A DNA stretch of 64,000 nucleotides from Xiphydria camelus (lineage: Eukaryota; Arthropoda; Insecta; Hymenoptera; Xiphydriidae). The stretch covers positions 14,702,208-14,766,207 of the forward strand of contig OY783193.1 in NCBI GenBank assembly GCA_963678675.1. The letters are read 5' to 3'. Position numbers and translations under genes: made by a program. Positions 1 through 10,793 of this stretch are shown here, piece by piece. The first letter of the stretch is position 1; every line of letters begins with the position of its first letter. Under the pieces are notes generated by a model, which had not been told where the DNA came from, ran no database searches, and was given only the letters and a program-made list of their open reading frames with translations.

Positions 1-1227
1 CTTTGATTACGGACGAATGTCGCAGTAAAGGATTAAATTAGAGATATCTATTCTTTTTGTTTATTGAGCCATAAAAATATATCTGACTATATTTGGACAA
101 TAGGCGTAAGGGCCACACCTCTGAATTAAATGCCGGAAACGTGATAATGAAAAGTAATCTGCTAGAGATAAAATGACATCATACATACGGGCCAAGAAAT
201 GGCGCAAATGAGACTATTATACCTGACATATGAAATTCATCAGGTTATATGTAAGTACATGTATACAAATAGCACCGATGGTTAAATGTTAAAATGGAAT
301 TAAAATCCGTAATATTGACGTAAATTCGATTATTTAAGTACTAATGCAACACTAGAAAGAAAAAGTTATAGTTATAATAGCACGATAATCGAGTTCAGAA
401 TCAGGGGGTAAGTAATCCCTTTAGAGCGGGATTTCGTTGAAATGCAAAAACACGTGTTCCTTAATTTTTTACCCTCTACAAAATGCAAATGGTCCGATCA
501 AAATAGAAATTACAATTTTTCTATCACGGCAAGAAAATTGGTTTTGAAGGGGTAGTTCACCCCCTTCCCTTACACCCCCATTGGCAGATTAACGTGTATT
601 TTCATTACTCGTTATAATGAATAATTTACCATGGATCTCGTTCCCGTAGGTTCGGTGTTTCTACCTGATACTGCGGAACTACCCGATGTTGGTCCTGACT
701 TTGGGGGTCGGTTTCACCCCTTAAAACCCTTTATGGGCCGATAAGAAAAAATACGTATCTCTTAGTTTTTAGTGGACTACAACATATTACAAGGAGATCG
801 AAATCGGAGGCGGACACCTACCTAACACTCCTTGTAAGTAGGCAAGGCGATCCAACACGTGGCACGCTTCGCGCGGCGGCTTCGCGAGCCAGCCTCGCAA
901 ATTCGACACATGGCTTTAACGTACGCACGGTCTGGAGTGGTGGAACGGGGCAGGATCGCGGGCGGTGGAATGGGGCAGAGTCGATAGCGTGTTGGGACAG
1001 GGTCGAATATGAGTGAGACACGGTCGAGAGCGGTAGTGTGTGTGGGTTTTGTTACGATTTTCGTCTCCTCGGGCGCGCATTCAGTACCCTCCGCAAAGAA
1101 GTTTCACTTCAAAAGAGAGATTTGAAATCAATTAAGATCGCCATGTTCAACGGAACTGTTCGACGGAACAGTCTCGGCGACACGGGTATCGTCCACTTGA
1201 GCATGCCGGTCGCGGGAGTATAATATA
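1..1227. other. Unassigned AT-rich DNA, no gene seen
   Basis: No coding region, RNA gene or terminal repeat could be supported here. About 818-1030 is more GC-rich and has short open frames on both strands, none with a recognisable motif. Positions 540-740 contain C-run phrases typical of decayed repeats, but I found no second copy in the window. Confidence 0.5.
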
Positions 1228-1957
1228 CCCACAAAAACAGATTCTCTGTAAAAAAAGGCGGCATGTTCATTCAGTGCCAACAAAAATTCATACGTAAAAT
1301 ACTCTCCAAAAAAGATTTGAAATCAATTAAGATCGCCATGTTCAAGATTTATGTATAAAAAGTAAAAGGCATCATTTGAAAGGAAAATTATTGTAACTCG
1401 TTACTAAAAAATTCGACTAAAAAAATTTAGGTATAAACAAATTTTCATAAAAAAGAACTTGCCGCGTTTAAGTTTTCATATTTTGTCCACTATACCGAAT
1501 AATTTGCAGTGCTTGGACGGTGCTAGAGTGATTCATAAATTGCACTGCCGAAGTCAAATTCAGAGAAATTCGGAAGGCCCCCGCCTGATCGGTTTCTCGT
1601 GCGACGTTCGGTATACTGGTGGTATCATATAAGAGTGTATGAATTTATTTAAAATCTCTCATAAGTGCATAAACATCGAATGTAATTCTCTGTAAATTTT
1701 TTATTTTGAAGGAAAAAACGCGGCAAGTTCCTTTTTATGAAAATATGTTTATACCTAAATTTTTTTAGTCGAATTTTTTAGTAACGAGTTACAATAATTT
1801 TCCTTTCAAATGATGCCTTTTACTTTTTATACATAAATCTTGAACATGGTGATCTTAATTGATTTCAAATCTTTTTTGGAGAGTATTTTACGTATCAATT
1901 TTTGTTGGCACTGAATGAACATGCCGCCTTTTTTACAGAGAATCTGTTTTTGTGGGG
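1228..1957. repeat. Long-TIR foldback MITE, family A, copy 1
   Basis: The element starts CCCACAAAAACAGATTCTC and ends with its reverse complement. Inverted arms of about 240 bp (1228-1467 and 1719-1957) flank a 250-bp spacer. The spacer holds a second, smaller inverted pair, TATACCGAA near 1492 and TTCGGTATA near 1615. Further copies lie at 29213-29954, 62780-63265 and 63548 to the window end. It carries no coding capacity, so it is non-autonomous. I could not settle a target duplication. Confidence 0.85.
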
Positions 1958-2430
1958 GGAATTCATTACTTTTTGGAATTTATTCATGAGGAGAATACGT
2001 ACCTACATATAGGAGAATAGCTTTTTATAACCACCAAATTAAAATCTCACATTTTATACCGATACGAGCTAATTAATTATAACCACGTTACTTTTGATTT
2101 ATTCTCGTGATATTTTGAAAGGGATTTATAAACTAGAGTGCCCTTATATTTTTCACTTTGCTTTAGTATTTTGGAGAAATAAGACATACCGCTTTCGAAT
2201 TTACAGGCCATCGGATTTTTCTTATATCTTGGTCGTCTTCAGAAATCCACATGTAGACATTTTACCTTTAACTCTAACAATAAGTATACTCTTCCAATAA
2301 CCGTGACGAATTGTTTCATCACATGTAAAGATATTACTTTTGACAGTATATATGTTGTTACATATTAACTCGAGACGTTGGAATAGTTTTAAGAAATCCT
2401 TTTGCATGCACCGCTGAAATTTTGCCCCCT
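1958..2430 (+). repeat. Dispersed repeat R, copy 1
   Basis: Non-coding repeat directly to the right of MITE A in copies 1, 2 and 3. It is also found without A at 36912, 39974 and 44901. The shared core runs from a CTAATTAATTATAACCACG-like stretch through TACAGGCCATCGGATTTTTC to a CATCACATGTAAAGATA-like end. Its constant position after A suggests that A plus R are parts of one larger family, or that R is a preferred insertion target. Confidence 0.75.
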
Positions 2431-2431
2431 T

Positions 2432-2580
2432 ACTCGTAAATAAATTTCTCAAGTCACTCGCAAAGTTACGTATACGCATCTAAGCGAATAGACCAATCAG
2501 GATCAAGTATTCCGTTGTGGTGAGGGCCCTGATTGATCTACTCGCTAAGATGCGTATACGTTCCCTGATACGGAATACTT
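2432..2580. repeat. Foldback MITE family C, copy 1, left half
   Basis: Carries the CACTCGCAAAGTTACGTATA arm and an internal inverted pair (AATAGACCAATCAGG and CCTGATTGATC). The matching right half is at 11000-11072, displaced by the 8.4-kb insertion at 2581-10999. A complete copy is at 3626-4010, and an isolated piece of the same sequence lies at 30600-30650. Confidence 0.75.
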
Positions 2581-2711
2581 CCCAGGTAGCACACTGACGT
2601 TAGAATAACGTCTCAGACGTCATTTTTTGGTCAGTATAGGCGGCGAGCGAATATTGTTTAGCAGCGCCTCTCCTAGGCGAACCGAAACATTTATTACGGG
2701 AACTGACCAGA

Positions 2712-2784
2712 GTCACTTAGGTCGGGTGTCCACCGGGTCGGGCCGACCAGTATCGCTGAGCCGATCGCTGAGCACTTGAGTATA
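2712..2784. repeat. Left arm of a widely spaced inverted repeat inside E
   Basis: The stretch GTGTCCACCGGGTCGGGCC through GCCGATCGCTGAGCACTTG matches, inverted, the segment at 8393-8469. It probably marks the ends of an element of about 5.7 kb inserted in E, or subterminal repeats of E itself. Both arms lead inward into TA-rich microsatellite. Confidence 0.65.
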
Positions 2785-2786
2785 TC

Positions 2787-2917
2787 TATATGAGGAGCAC
2801 AGTTCCAAAACTCATTTAGTCCATTCGCAGTTTGTCTTATAATCGCTAAACTATTAGCAATTATAGGACAAACTGCGAATGGACTAAACGAGTTTTGGAA
2901 CTGTGCTCCTCATATAT
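2787..2917. repeat. Near-perfect palindrome, arms about 62 bp
   Basis: TATGAGGAGCACAGTTCC opens the left arm, and GGAACTGTGCTCCTCATA closes the right arm. The loop is only a few bases. It would form a long hairpin if transcribed. It is followed by TATATACCCAATCTG direct repeats and a TA microsatellite (about 2940-3017). Confidence 0.85.
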
Positions 2918-2957
2918 ACCCAATCTGTATATCTATATATACCCAATCTGTATATAC

Positions 2958-2992
<35 letters not shown>

Positions 2993-3625
2993 TTGGGTGT
3001 ATATATATATATATATTACAATATAACCCAAAGTAACAATACATTAATCGGTTTCTTTGAGGACTGTCCTTGAAATAACAATTTATAAGAAGGGCAACTT
3101 TAATTATGTTTTTAATTGAAAGCAACTATCCAGAAAGTATTTAATATTGCAATGACTTTGCTTAAATTTAATTTTATAAATACTTGCGCTCAAATATATT
3201 ATTGCAAAATTGTAATAATATTGCAATATATTCAAGAATTTATAATTTCAAAATAAATCAATTTTATTTAAATTCTTGTAAAATTATCTACCAACGTTGG
3301 GAAAAAATTTCTTTGAGAAATCACTAAGCAGCATCTCAAACAACAACGATTCTAGACATTTTTACTGCAATAAAAAACTCTGTCGTGAGTATACATTTCC
3401 AGGAGGAAATAACGTACACTTCTAAAAATTACAATACAGTTACAGTTTAAACAGCTAGCTGACTCTCCGGCGACGCCTTTAAAGTGTTAGACGTCGAAAA
3501 TTTAACCTCTTTCTCTTTCTCGCTCAGGAGAGAAGTCATTGCCCGATTATAAGTACAGTCATCCCCCGCACTAGCTCGGGGGATATTTCCGCTAGTGCAG
3601 ATTCATTAAAGCGTGAAAAGAAGCA

Positions 3626-4010
3626 GGGGGCCTTTCTCGAGTCACTCGCAAAGTTACGTATACGCATCTTAGCCAATAGACCAATCAGGACCAAGTATTC
3701 CGTTGTGGTGGGGATCCTGATTGGCCTACTCACTAAGAAACGTATACCAGGTCTTTGCGTATGTGTTGACATAGGAATCGTGCGAGTGCGAGTGAGAACG
3801 CGGATTAACACTCGTGAACCCATAAGAGTTTCTCTGTCGCATACTCCAACTGGACAACTCCTAGAAGGACGGAGAATGTGCGACAGAGAAACTCTTATGG
3901 GTTCACCAGTGTTAATCCGCGTTCTCACTCGCACTCGCACGATTCCTATGTCAACACATACGCAAAGACCTGGTACGTTTCTCTTGCGAGTGACTCGAAA
4001 AAGGGGGCTC
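3626..4010. repeat. Foldback MITE family C, copy 2 (complete)
   Basis: The ends TTTCTCGAGTCACTCGCA (left) and TGCGAGTGACTCGAAAAAG (right) are inverted repeats with G/C runs outside. Inside are almost perfect arms of about 97 bp (3745-3841 and 3878-3975) made of GAGTGCGAGTGAGAACGCGG-type sequence. The short open frames on both strands here result from the symmetry and show no protein motif. AGCA flanks both ends and may be the target duplication. Confidence 0.8.
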
Positions 4011-4299
4011 AGCAGGGGTTCGGACCCTCGGTGCTTCTACAGTATCGTATCAACGAACTGAAAATGAGTGACCAAGTCTTTCCAAGTGTTCTATTCTGTT
4101 ATTCCTACATTGATTAGTGTAATGATAAGTAATTGTAATTTATAATTTGTAAGAGTCGGACGATTTCTACTTTTCCTTCCCCCGACATCGTATTCATACT
4201 TCAAAATTTCAACGAAAACTGACTAAAATTTGTTTGCATCTGTTTGTCAGTAAGGAATACGGCACTGCTAGATATGGAAATATGCACATTACGGAAAGT

Positions 4300-4995
4300 A
4301 GTAGTTTCATTTTACAAAGTGTGTACAGCACCGTATTTTCGAATAGTTTTTCTTAAAAATGAACGCACAATATGTAGAAAATATGTCACCTAATTAGGAG
4401 TATGATTAATAAGAATAAAATACCTAAATGGGATTATTGAAATAAAAAATTGAAACTCTTTCTCGGGGAATAAGTAATTAAGTTAACATTGCCGAGGAAG
4501 AGTAAAAACATTTAAAGGAAATTATATTTATTAAGTTACCTAATTTGTTTTCAAAATATTATACATTAATTGGTACATAAGTAGGTAAAAAAGTACAAAA
4601 AACATATTATAACCTGTATACAGTTACATGTTATCTGAAACTATTACATGCTCGACTCCTTATTGTTATTCCCAACTATTAAAAAAATTGTTCGGCACGT
4701 TATTTGGGAACTCGGACTTTTACATAAAATAGGAAAGCATACTAGGCTATAAAACTAAAAAATACATGTACATCCAAATGTTTTTTACTCTTCCTGAGCA
4801 ATGTCAACTTAATTATCTATTCCGAGAAAGAGTTCCATTTTTTTATTTTAATAGTCCCATTTAGGTATTGTATTCATATTAATCATAATCCTAATTAGGT
4901 GACATATTTTCTACATGTTGTGCATTCATTTTTTAAGAGAAACTATTCTCAAATTCAAAAATGCGGTGCTGTACACACTTTGTAAAATGAAACAA
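4300..4995. repeat. Foldback element G, arms about 210 bp
   Basis: Left arm 4305-4516 (TTCATTTTACAAAGTGTGTA onward) pairs with right arm 4776-4992. Divergence is modest, including small indels. The spacer is AT-rich and non-coding. Confidence 0.8.
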
Positions 4996-5634
4996 CTACA
5001 TACTCTCTTATAATCGGGCCCTGACTTCTCCCCCGAGCGAGAAAGAGACTAAGCGGCCCTGACTTCTCTCTCGAGCGAGAAAGAGACCGCACGTGTCGAT
5101 GTTTATGCGGCGGTTAGCGTATTCGGAAACTGCAGTCTAACCGCCGGTTGAAGTTCAACCTTCGGTTAACCGGACTTTATAATACCGGCCCTCTCTCTTA
5201 TCGTCACTTGAACACTCTTATGTTTTAAAAATTATATGATGCGACATTGTAACTAATGTAAATTTTTCTTTGAAACAAGGAAAATAATGCCTCTATGTAC
5301 CGAGGAAAATCATACAGCATTATATCTGACTCGGCTAAATTTAATTAACGAAACCATGGAATAGTTTTTCAACAATTACCAACTAACGGACAGTTAACAG
5401 GGTTTTGTTAATGCAAAGCGAAAAGTTGTACCCATGATTTCGGAATATGATCTTATGTTAATAGGACTAACAGTTGCTTTGTTGTCTGAAAAAAAGAAAA
5501 AGATAAAGCGCAAATGTTCGAAATGGGTAAAACAGTGGTTAATAAATCGAGAAGTGTATTTGCATATGCACTTAATCAACAAATTACAACTGGAACTTGA
5601 TTATTATCGAAATTAGGCAATATCTGCCTAGGTA

Positions 5635-5845
5635 CACCCGGGGACACGAAATCTGTCGCTGGTGACTATTTAAAATTTTATTTTTAAACGTACTAACCAA
5701 TGATTAATAATCCTCATACTTTCATTAACGAGAGTAGACGCCACCGTAGCTAATGAGGGCATGAGAAATAATTGTTCATTAGTTTAGTACGTTTAAAAAT
5801 GACATTAAAAAAAGTCACCAGCGACAGATTCCGTGTCCCCGGGTG
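5635..5845. repeat. Palindromic MITE family H, copy 1
   Basis: CACCCGGGGACACG at the left and its complement at the right are flanked by TA (5633-5634 and 5846-5847). Nearly the whole element is one hairpin, and GTCGCTGGTGACT is the conserved subterminal motif. Other copies at 10581-10793 and 53376-53588 begin CACYCGGCGTCTCGG. The TA duplication suggests mobilisation by a Tc1/mariner-type transposase (inference). Confidence 0.85.
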
Positions 5846-5847
5846 TA

Positions 5848-6834
5848 CCTACTTCTGCTATACTTTCCGTCACACAAACTCTTGGCCTATATTTCTATGG
5901 CACCCATACACTTTTCGACAGGCAGGCGAAAAGCATGGCCGGAGGTAAATTTTCAAGCGCCCGCAGTTTTTCGGAAAGCCGAGAGTTCAGGCCGAGCCTT
6001 CCGGCCAATATGACCACTACGATTTGCCTGCCGGCTTGCATATCGAAAGACCTGCCTTCCGGTAAACCGTATCGTGTATGAAGGCCTATAAACGAGACGC
6101 GCGTCGCCCTATCATAAATTAAGTCATCGAGACGCGCGTACGTCCGTCCCTGGACCGCACCACGGGACGTCGACGCATCTGATGTCTTCTCGGAGTCTTT
6201 CGCACGCCCTTTACTTTCAAACTTTCTCCGAACGAAATTACAGAAATTGAGAAAATATTTCTAACGTCATTCTTTCGTTCATTATGAGGAAACAAAGTTC
6301 AAGTACCAAAGTTACTTAACTCGACATACGTATATACCTAGCTCTTTGCTGTAGTTTTGAAAACTTTATGAGCGTTATGAGTATTTGAGACTGATTCGGG
6401 TGTTTTTTTTTACAGATGCCTTCTACGAGGGTTATAATTTTTGCTTTGATAATTTTGGAATAAAATTAGCTTTTTTTTAACTTTTTGAGTGTAAATGTTT
6501 ACTTTTTTAATTTATTTTCCTTCAAAAACATATTTAACCCTCCGTTAGACGCGTCAAATTTCTCTTATGCACAATAGGTAGGTAGGTAGTATGACAATAG
6601 GTCCGCTGGACCTATAATCGACTAACCGAGGGTTAACCTTCCGTTAGGCGGGTGGATTCTACTAGACGTGTTTTGGGTTTTTGCTGTTTTAAATAAAAGA
6701 ATGAATGACCAAACATATACAGTCTTGGCACCAGCCGACATAGAGTATAATGCCCGCTGTTTGAAACATATCGGGTTTCGAAGCACTTGGAGGACGGCTC
6801 TGGCAAGTGTTTGGCACACGTCGAGTGGACGTAT
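5848..6834. other. Unassigned stretch inside E
   Basis: No supported gene. 5848-6180 is more GC-rich with an open frame of about 80 codons on the plus strand that has no recognisable motif. 6180-6830 is AT-rich and featureless apart from two similar phrases about 100 bp apart built on ACCCTCCGTTAGACGCG and ACCTTCCGTTAGGCGGG. Confidence 0.4.
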
Positions 6835-6835
6835 A

Positions 6836-7523
6836 GTGCAGTGAAAATAGGCGATTTTATTCCATGGAATGCAAATTAATCCGGACAGGATGAAACCTAT
6901 ACCAATCCATAGGGAAAAATCCCCTGAAAAACATATCAAAAGTTCCCAAAAACTTTGGCCGGGAAATATGTTTAATTAATGAAAAAGTAACAAGAATTGC
7001 GGTCGAGCGTCCTTTGAACGCTGATATTTCTCGTTCAATGGGTTCAATGAAATAGTAAAACTACCATTCTGTAGCGGGGAAAATTTTCTACAAAAAATAA
7101 GCGGAAACCTCTAGCTCAAAGTGTTTCGTTTCAGTTTTATTAATGTTTTAAGCTTCTGCAGCGTCGTAAACGCCAAATAATCGGCTGATCGTTCGGCGTT
7201 TAAGACGCTCAGAAGATTAAACATTAATGAAACTAAAACGAAACATTTCCAGCTAGGGGTTTCCGCTTGTTTTCTATAGTAAATTTTTCACGCTACAAAA
7301 TGGTAGTTCTACTTTTTTAATTGAGCCCATTGAACGAGAAATATTAGCGTACAAAGGACGCTCGACCGCGATTCTTGTTACTTTTTCATTAATTAAACAT
7401 ATTTCCCGACCAAAGTTTTTTGGGAACTTTTGATATGTTTTTCAGGGGATTTTTCCCTATGGATTGGTATAGGTTTCATCCTATCCGGATTAATTTGTAT
7501 TTCATATGTTATTTTGACTGCAC
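6836..7523. repeat. Foldback MITE family I with TA duplication
   Basis: Ends are GTGCAGTGAAAATA and TATTTTGACTGCAC, flanked by TA at 6834-6835 and 7524-7525. Arms of about 320 bp meet in a GTTTAAGACG/CGTCGTAAACGCC-like centre near 7175-7210. No coding capacity. The size, TA duplication and symmetry fit a mariner-type non-autonomous element. Confidence 0.85.
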
Positions 7524-7616
7524 TAATCTGCCACGGAGGATTTGCGGCCTGGGCGGCTGGTCGGACGTATGTATGCTATTGAACCGCTAGTGGTCGGTAA
7601 AGTGACATCCCAGATA

Positions 7617-7787
7617 ATATATCGCTTCTCCAGAAGAACAATGATGCAAGTGCAAATTTTGAAATTTTTTAGTTAAATCCCTCAATAGTCTTAAAAATGA
7701 CTTTTAATTTAATTTTTTTAATTAAAAAATTTCAAAATTTGCACTTGCGTCATTATTCTTCTGGAAAATATATATGGCGATATATTC
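7617..7787. repeat. Palindrome, arms about 57 bp
   Basis: Left arm with TCCAGAAGAACAATGATGCA pairs with TGCGTCATTATTCTTCTGGA on the right, around an AT-rich loop. Both arm ends contain ATATATCGC/GCGATATAT. Confidence 0.75.
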
Positions 7788-7949
7788 ATTCCTCAAAAGA
7801 CGTGAAGGAGAGAAGCGTTGAAATTTCTTTTTGTCGTTTTGTCCTGTTGTCGGGGAAAATCATATTACACAGATACGTTATACATGCTTAAGTAACAATA
7901 TTGAGATTTGTATCTGCTAAATATTTAATACTTAGAAAACAACTGTTTA

Positions 7950-8350
7950 TGTCCTCAAAGGAACCATTAGTTCTATTTTATATATTTCAGCAAGCGGATG
8001 TCCTCAAAGTCACCATTATATATGTAACTCTAAATGTCTCTAGTTTTAGACATTTTAGAGGAAATTAGAAGCAGTTAGTAGTGTTTACTTGTTTAGAACG
8101 TCAAACGCAATTGATTCAAATACTTTTTTCTATTAATATAAAATGTCCCCATAGTCGCCATTCCTTACAAAATATAATGTCCTCATATTCGCGGATATAT
8201 GCTATGTCCTCATAGTAGCTGTTTTACGTAAAATTCAAAATATCTTGACATTTTATCATTATTATTTTTTCTACGTAGTCCTAATATATATATAATGCCT
8301 TCCTGCATCGATTTAACCCAAAATATATCGTGTCCCCAAAGTAACCTTTA
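7950..8350 (+). repeat. Irregularly spaced TGTCCYCAWAG phrase repeats
   Basis: Six imperfect copies of TGTCCTCAAAG/TGTCCCCATAG, usually followed by an ACC- or CGCC-type phrase, occur near 7951, 7998, 8145, 8178, 8208 and 8330. Spacing is uneven (30-150 bp), so this is not a simple tandem array. The function is unknown. Confidence 0.5.
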
Positions 8351-8351
<1 letters not shown>

Positions 8352-8395
<44 letters not shown>

Positions 8396-8469
8396 CCAAG
8401 TGCCCAGCGATCGGCCCAATTGTGGTCGGCCCGATCCGGTGGACACCCGGCCTTGTAGTTAAGTGACCG
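8352..8469. repeat. TA microsatellite and right arm of the spaced inverted repeat
   Basis: An uninterrupted TA run (about 8352-8391) leads into the inverted copy of 2712-2784, including CCGATCCGGTGGACACCCGG. The symmetric TA tracts at both ends of the interval 2.7-8.4 kb suggest one element with TA-rich subterminal DNA. Confidence 0.65.
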
Positions 8470-9901
8470 TAGGACCTGATGTGTCAATGTCAACTTGCTG
8501 GCAATGGATACTATAATTTATTTCAGCTTTCAGGCTGTAAAATTTATGCACCATAATGATGCTTCGTATAAAAATGGCCTAAAATTAGTCTTTTCTAAAC
8601 ATGTTTTAAATCCGAGTAAGCGTACACACACACAAATGTGGTTAAACCCAAATTTCTGTGATAGAAGACCGTGTGATTCGCCAGACATCAGTAACTCTTA
8701 ATCCATATTCAGTTACTTTAGAAGTAAGTAGTCAATAGCTTTCCCCTTGCGACTTTGTCCGCGTGAATCACGAAATAATCTCTTCTTTATTTTACTCCCT
8801 TAAGGGAGTTGGTATATAGATAGTAGATATATAAAAAAACGTGCGTATTCAAATGCAACGTTGTATTAAAATTTCAAAGCAATCGGTGAAAAACTTTCGG
8901 AAATTTAAGATACATTTTTATTCATTTACCCCCTTAAGGAGTAGGTATATATGAAAAACGCTCGTATTCGAATGCAACGTTATGTTCAAATTTCAAAGCA
9001 ATCGGTAAAGAACTTTCGGAGATCTTACGACGCGGTCTCAACGTGTCGACATTGACGTGACACATGCACAATACAGGTATGTAGTGCTCTCGCCCAGTTT
9101 ATGACCCTGTGAGACCGCGACGTTAGACCTTGAAGAAACGAATATAACATTTTTATTTAAACGTGTATATGGAAGATAGAAGAAGATAGATAGCGGTGTT
9201 TATTAGAATGGGTATTGCGGAAAGCGGTTCATTACGACTCGTCCAGTAATTAATCCTTCCGGGAAAGGTGCATGGCTGCGGGCTCATTGACAGCCTAAAT
9301 TCGCCAAAACCTACCGCTTCGCCATTGTGACCGATTTACAAAATGTATCAAGTGACTTGAGTTTGTGTTAATATGTGTTCCGTCGCAAGGGGACTTCTAT
9401 GTCATTTCTTACCGCTCACTATCATCGCAACCTAAGTAACGCGCCAATCTAGATCTAATCTCTACATCGATCGCGAACAGTGTATGGCTTTCCTGGATAA
9501 ACCAGGTATCAAAATTCCCCAATTGTCCATCGACTGCATCCGACATTCCTCCCCTTAATCCAGCTCGGATCGCTTTTGTGACGGTACCTATTGAAGCCGG
9601 CACTGCGAGAGACGGCTTGCTATGAATCGCTCTAAAATTACCTTCGGAGAAAAGTTCGGAACTGCGACATTTACGACCTAGGTATGTTTATCGAAATATT
9701 CGTTTCGCCTACGACGCGATTAATTCTAGTCGGCGAATTATTTGTGGTCGATGCTACCAAGAAGCACGAATCGACCCTCCTAATTCCGTCGCTCGTTGCG
9801 ATGGAACAGGATTGACAGCTGGCACGTCGCAGTCAACTCATTCCCGTGGAAACTGTACAAAGTCGCCGATGGTGGCGCTGGTAGCAAATTCGCTCGCCGC
9901 C
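8470..9901. repeat. Right part of E: two 131-bp direct repeats, otherwise unassigned
   Basis: 8797-8927 and 8928-9025 are imperfect direct repeats containing CCCTTAAGG and ATTTCAAAGCAATCGGT. The second phrase resembles internal repeats of insect Helitrons, but no Helitron terminus is present. 9030-9860 shows no gene that I can support. Confidence 0.5.
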
Positions 9902-10474
9902 TATAGGGTTTCAGACGTCAGTCGTCGTAATATTAACGTCGCAGGGACGTCATATTTACGACGTACCTTGGACGTCAAAATTAAACGTCTTTTTGACGGA
10001 ACTTTTCCGTTATTTTTAATGACGAACAAGACTTAGAACAATTTCCATCTCCTGCATATATAGGGACTTTAAAATTTATTTGTGAATAAATGGACAAAAA
10101 TTGTAATTTGTTCAATTATTAAATCAATAAATTATTTCATTTAGTCTCCAGAGTATGTTGAGCAAGTTATAAACTATACAGTTTATTAAAAAGCACAGAT
10201 TATTAAAGTAAATGAAAGACAATCAATTAATGTAGGATGAATAAACATTCATATAATTATTTATTTATTTCTTTATTTATATTTATTTATCATTTATTTC
10301 TTGCATAGACGCAAAAGATACAATCATAAATTTAGAAAAATGTTGAGAAAAGAATAATACAATTATAAAATCTTATTTTTTCAAGCTCTTTCTTATTGAA
10401 AAGTAATATACATTTATTCATCAAACTTTATATATGAACACTAAAACATAGTAATAATATTTTTAACCACAGGA

Positions 10475-10578
10475 GCGCGCAGCAGATGAGGACTCGAGGA
10501 CACCGACCGATCAACGAAGTTAAGCAGCGAAAAGTGCGGACACTAGCTGGATGGGTGACCGCTCACGATGAAAAGATA
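10475..10578 (+). ncRNA. 5S rRNA-like segment inside MITE D
   Basis: CCGATCAACGAAGTTAAGCA, a CACTAGCTGGATGGGTGACCGC-like stretch and the preceding CTCGAGGACACC reproduce the internal control region of arthropod 5S rRNA (A box, intermediate element and C box order), with changed bases. The 5' third of 5S is not recognisable and the 3' end runs straight into MITE H. It is therefore a 5S-derived pseudogene or promoter module rather than a functional 5S gene. The same segment is at 53591-53695 on the minus strand. Confidence 0.8.
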
Positions 10579-10580
10579 TA

Positions 10581-10793
10581 CACTCGGCGTCTCGGATTCT
10601 GTCGCTGGTGACTTTTTTTAAATGTTATTTTTAAACGTACTAACCAATGATTAATCAATTCTCATGCTTTTATTAACGAGAGTAGACACTACCGTAGCTA
10701 ATGACGGCATGAGAATTAATTGTTCATTGGTTAGTACGTTTAAAAATAACATTTAAAAAAAGTCACCAGCGACATAATCCGAGACGCCGGGTG
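10581..10793. repeat. Palindromic MITE family H, copy 2
   Basis: TA-flanked (10579-10580 and 10794-10795) hairpin element with CACTCGGCGTCTCGG and CGAGACGCCGGGTG ends. It sits directly after the 5S-like segment. Copy 3 occupies the equivalent place in the other copy of D, so H was already in D when D spread. Confidence 0.88.

Larger units (their letters stand above)
3507..5048. repeat. Inverted pair bounding a 1.5-kb nested segment
   Basis: CTCTTTCTCTTTCTCGCTC followed by GAAGTCATTGCCCGATTATAAG-like sequence (3507-3553) recurs inverted at 5007-5048. A second direct copy of the right motif is at 5055-5090. The interval holds MITE C copy 2 and a foldback. I read it as a further layer of nesting. 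Confidence 0.55.
2639..9901. mobile_element. 7.26-kb TIR element E of unknown superfamily
   Basis: Begins GGCGGCGAGCGAAT and ends with the exact reverse complement. The terminal match resumes a few bases further in at CAGCGCC. It is flanked by TATA at 2635-2638 and 9902-9905. The sister copy of host repeat D has a single TATA at the same place (54301-54304), which proves a 4-bp target duplication. No transposase-like frame is visible. The interior is filled with smaller MITEs and palindromes, so the original element may have been much shorter. The transposase superfamily is not identifiable from these ends. Confidence 0.85.

Noticed and set aside
3536..4061. Arg-rich open frames on both strands
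   Set aside because: They come from the GAGTGCGAGTGAGAACGC inverted arms of MITE C. The two strands give similar peptides because of symmetry.
10475..10578. Functional 5S rRNA gene
   Set aside because: Only the internal control region is recognisable. The 5' third is not 5S-like and there is no T-run terminator before MITE H.
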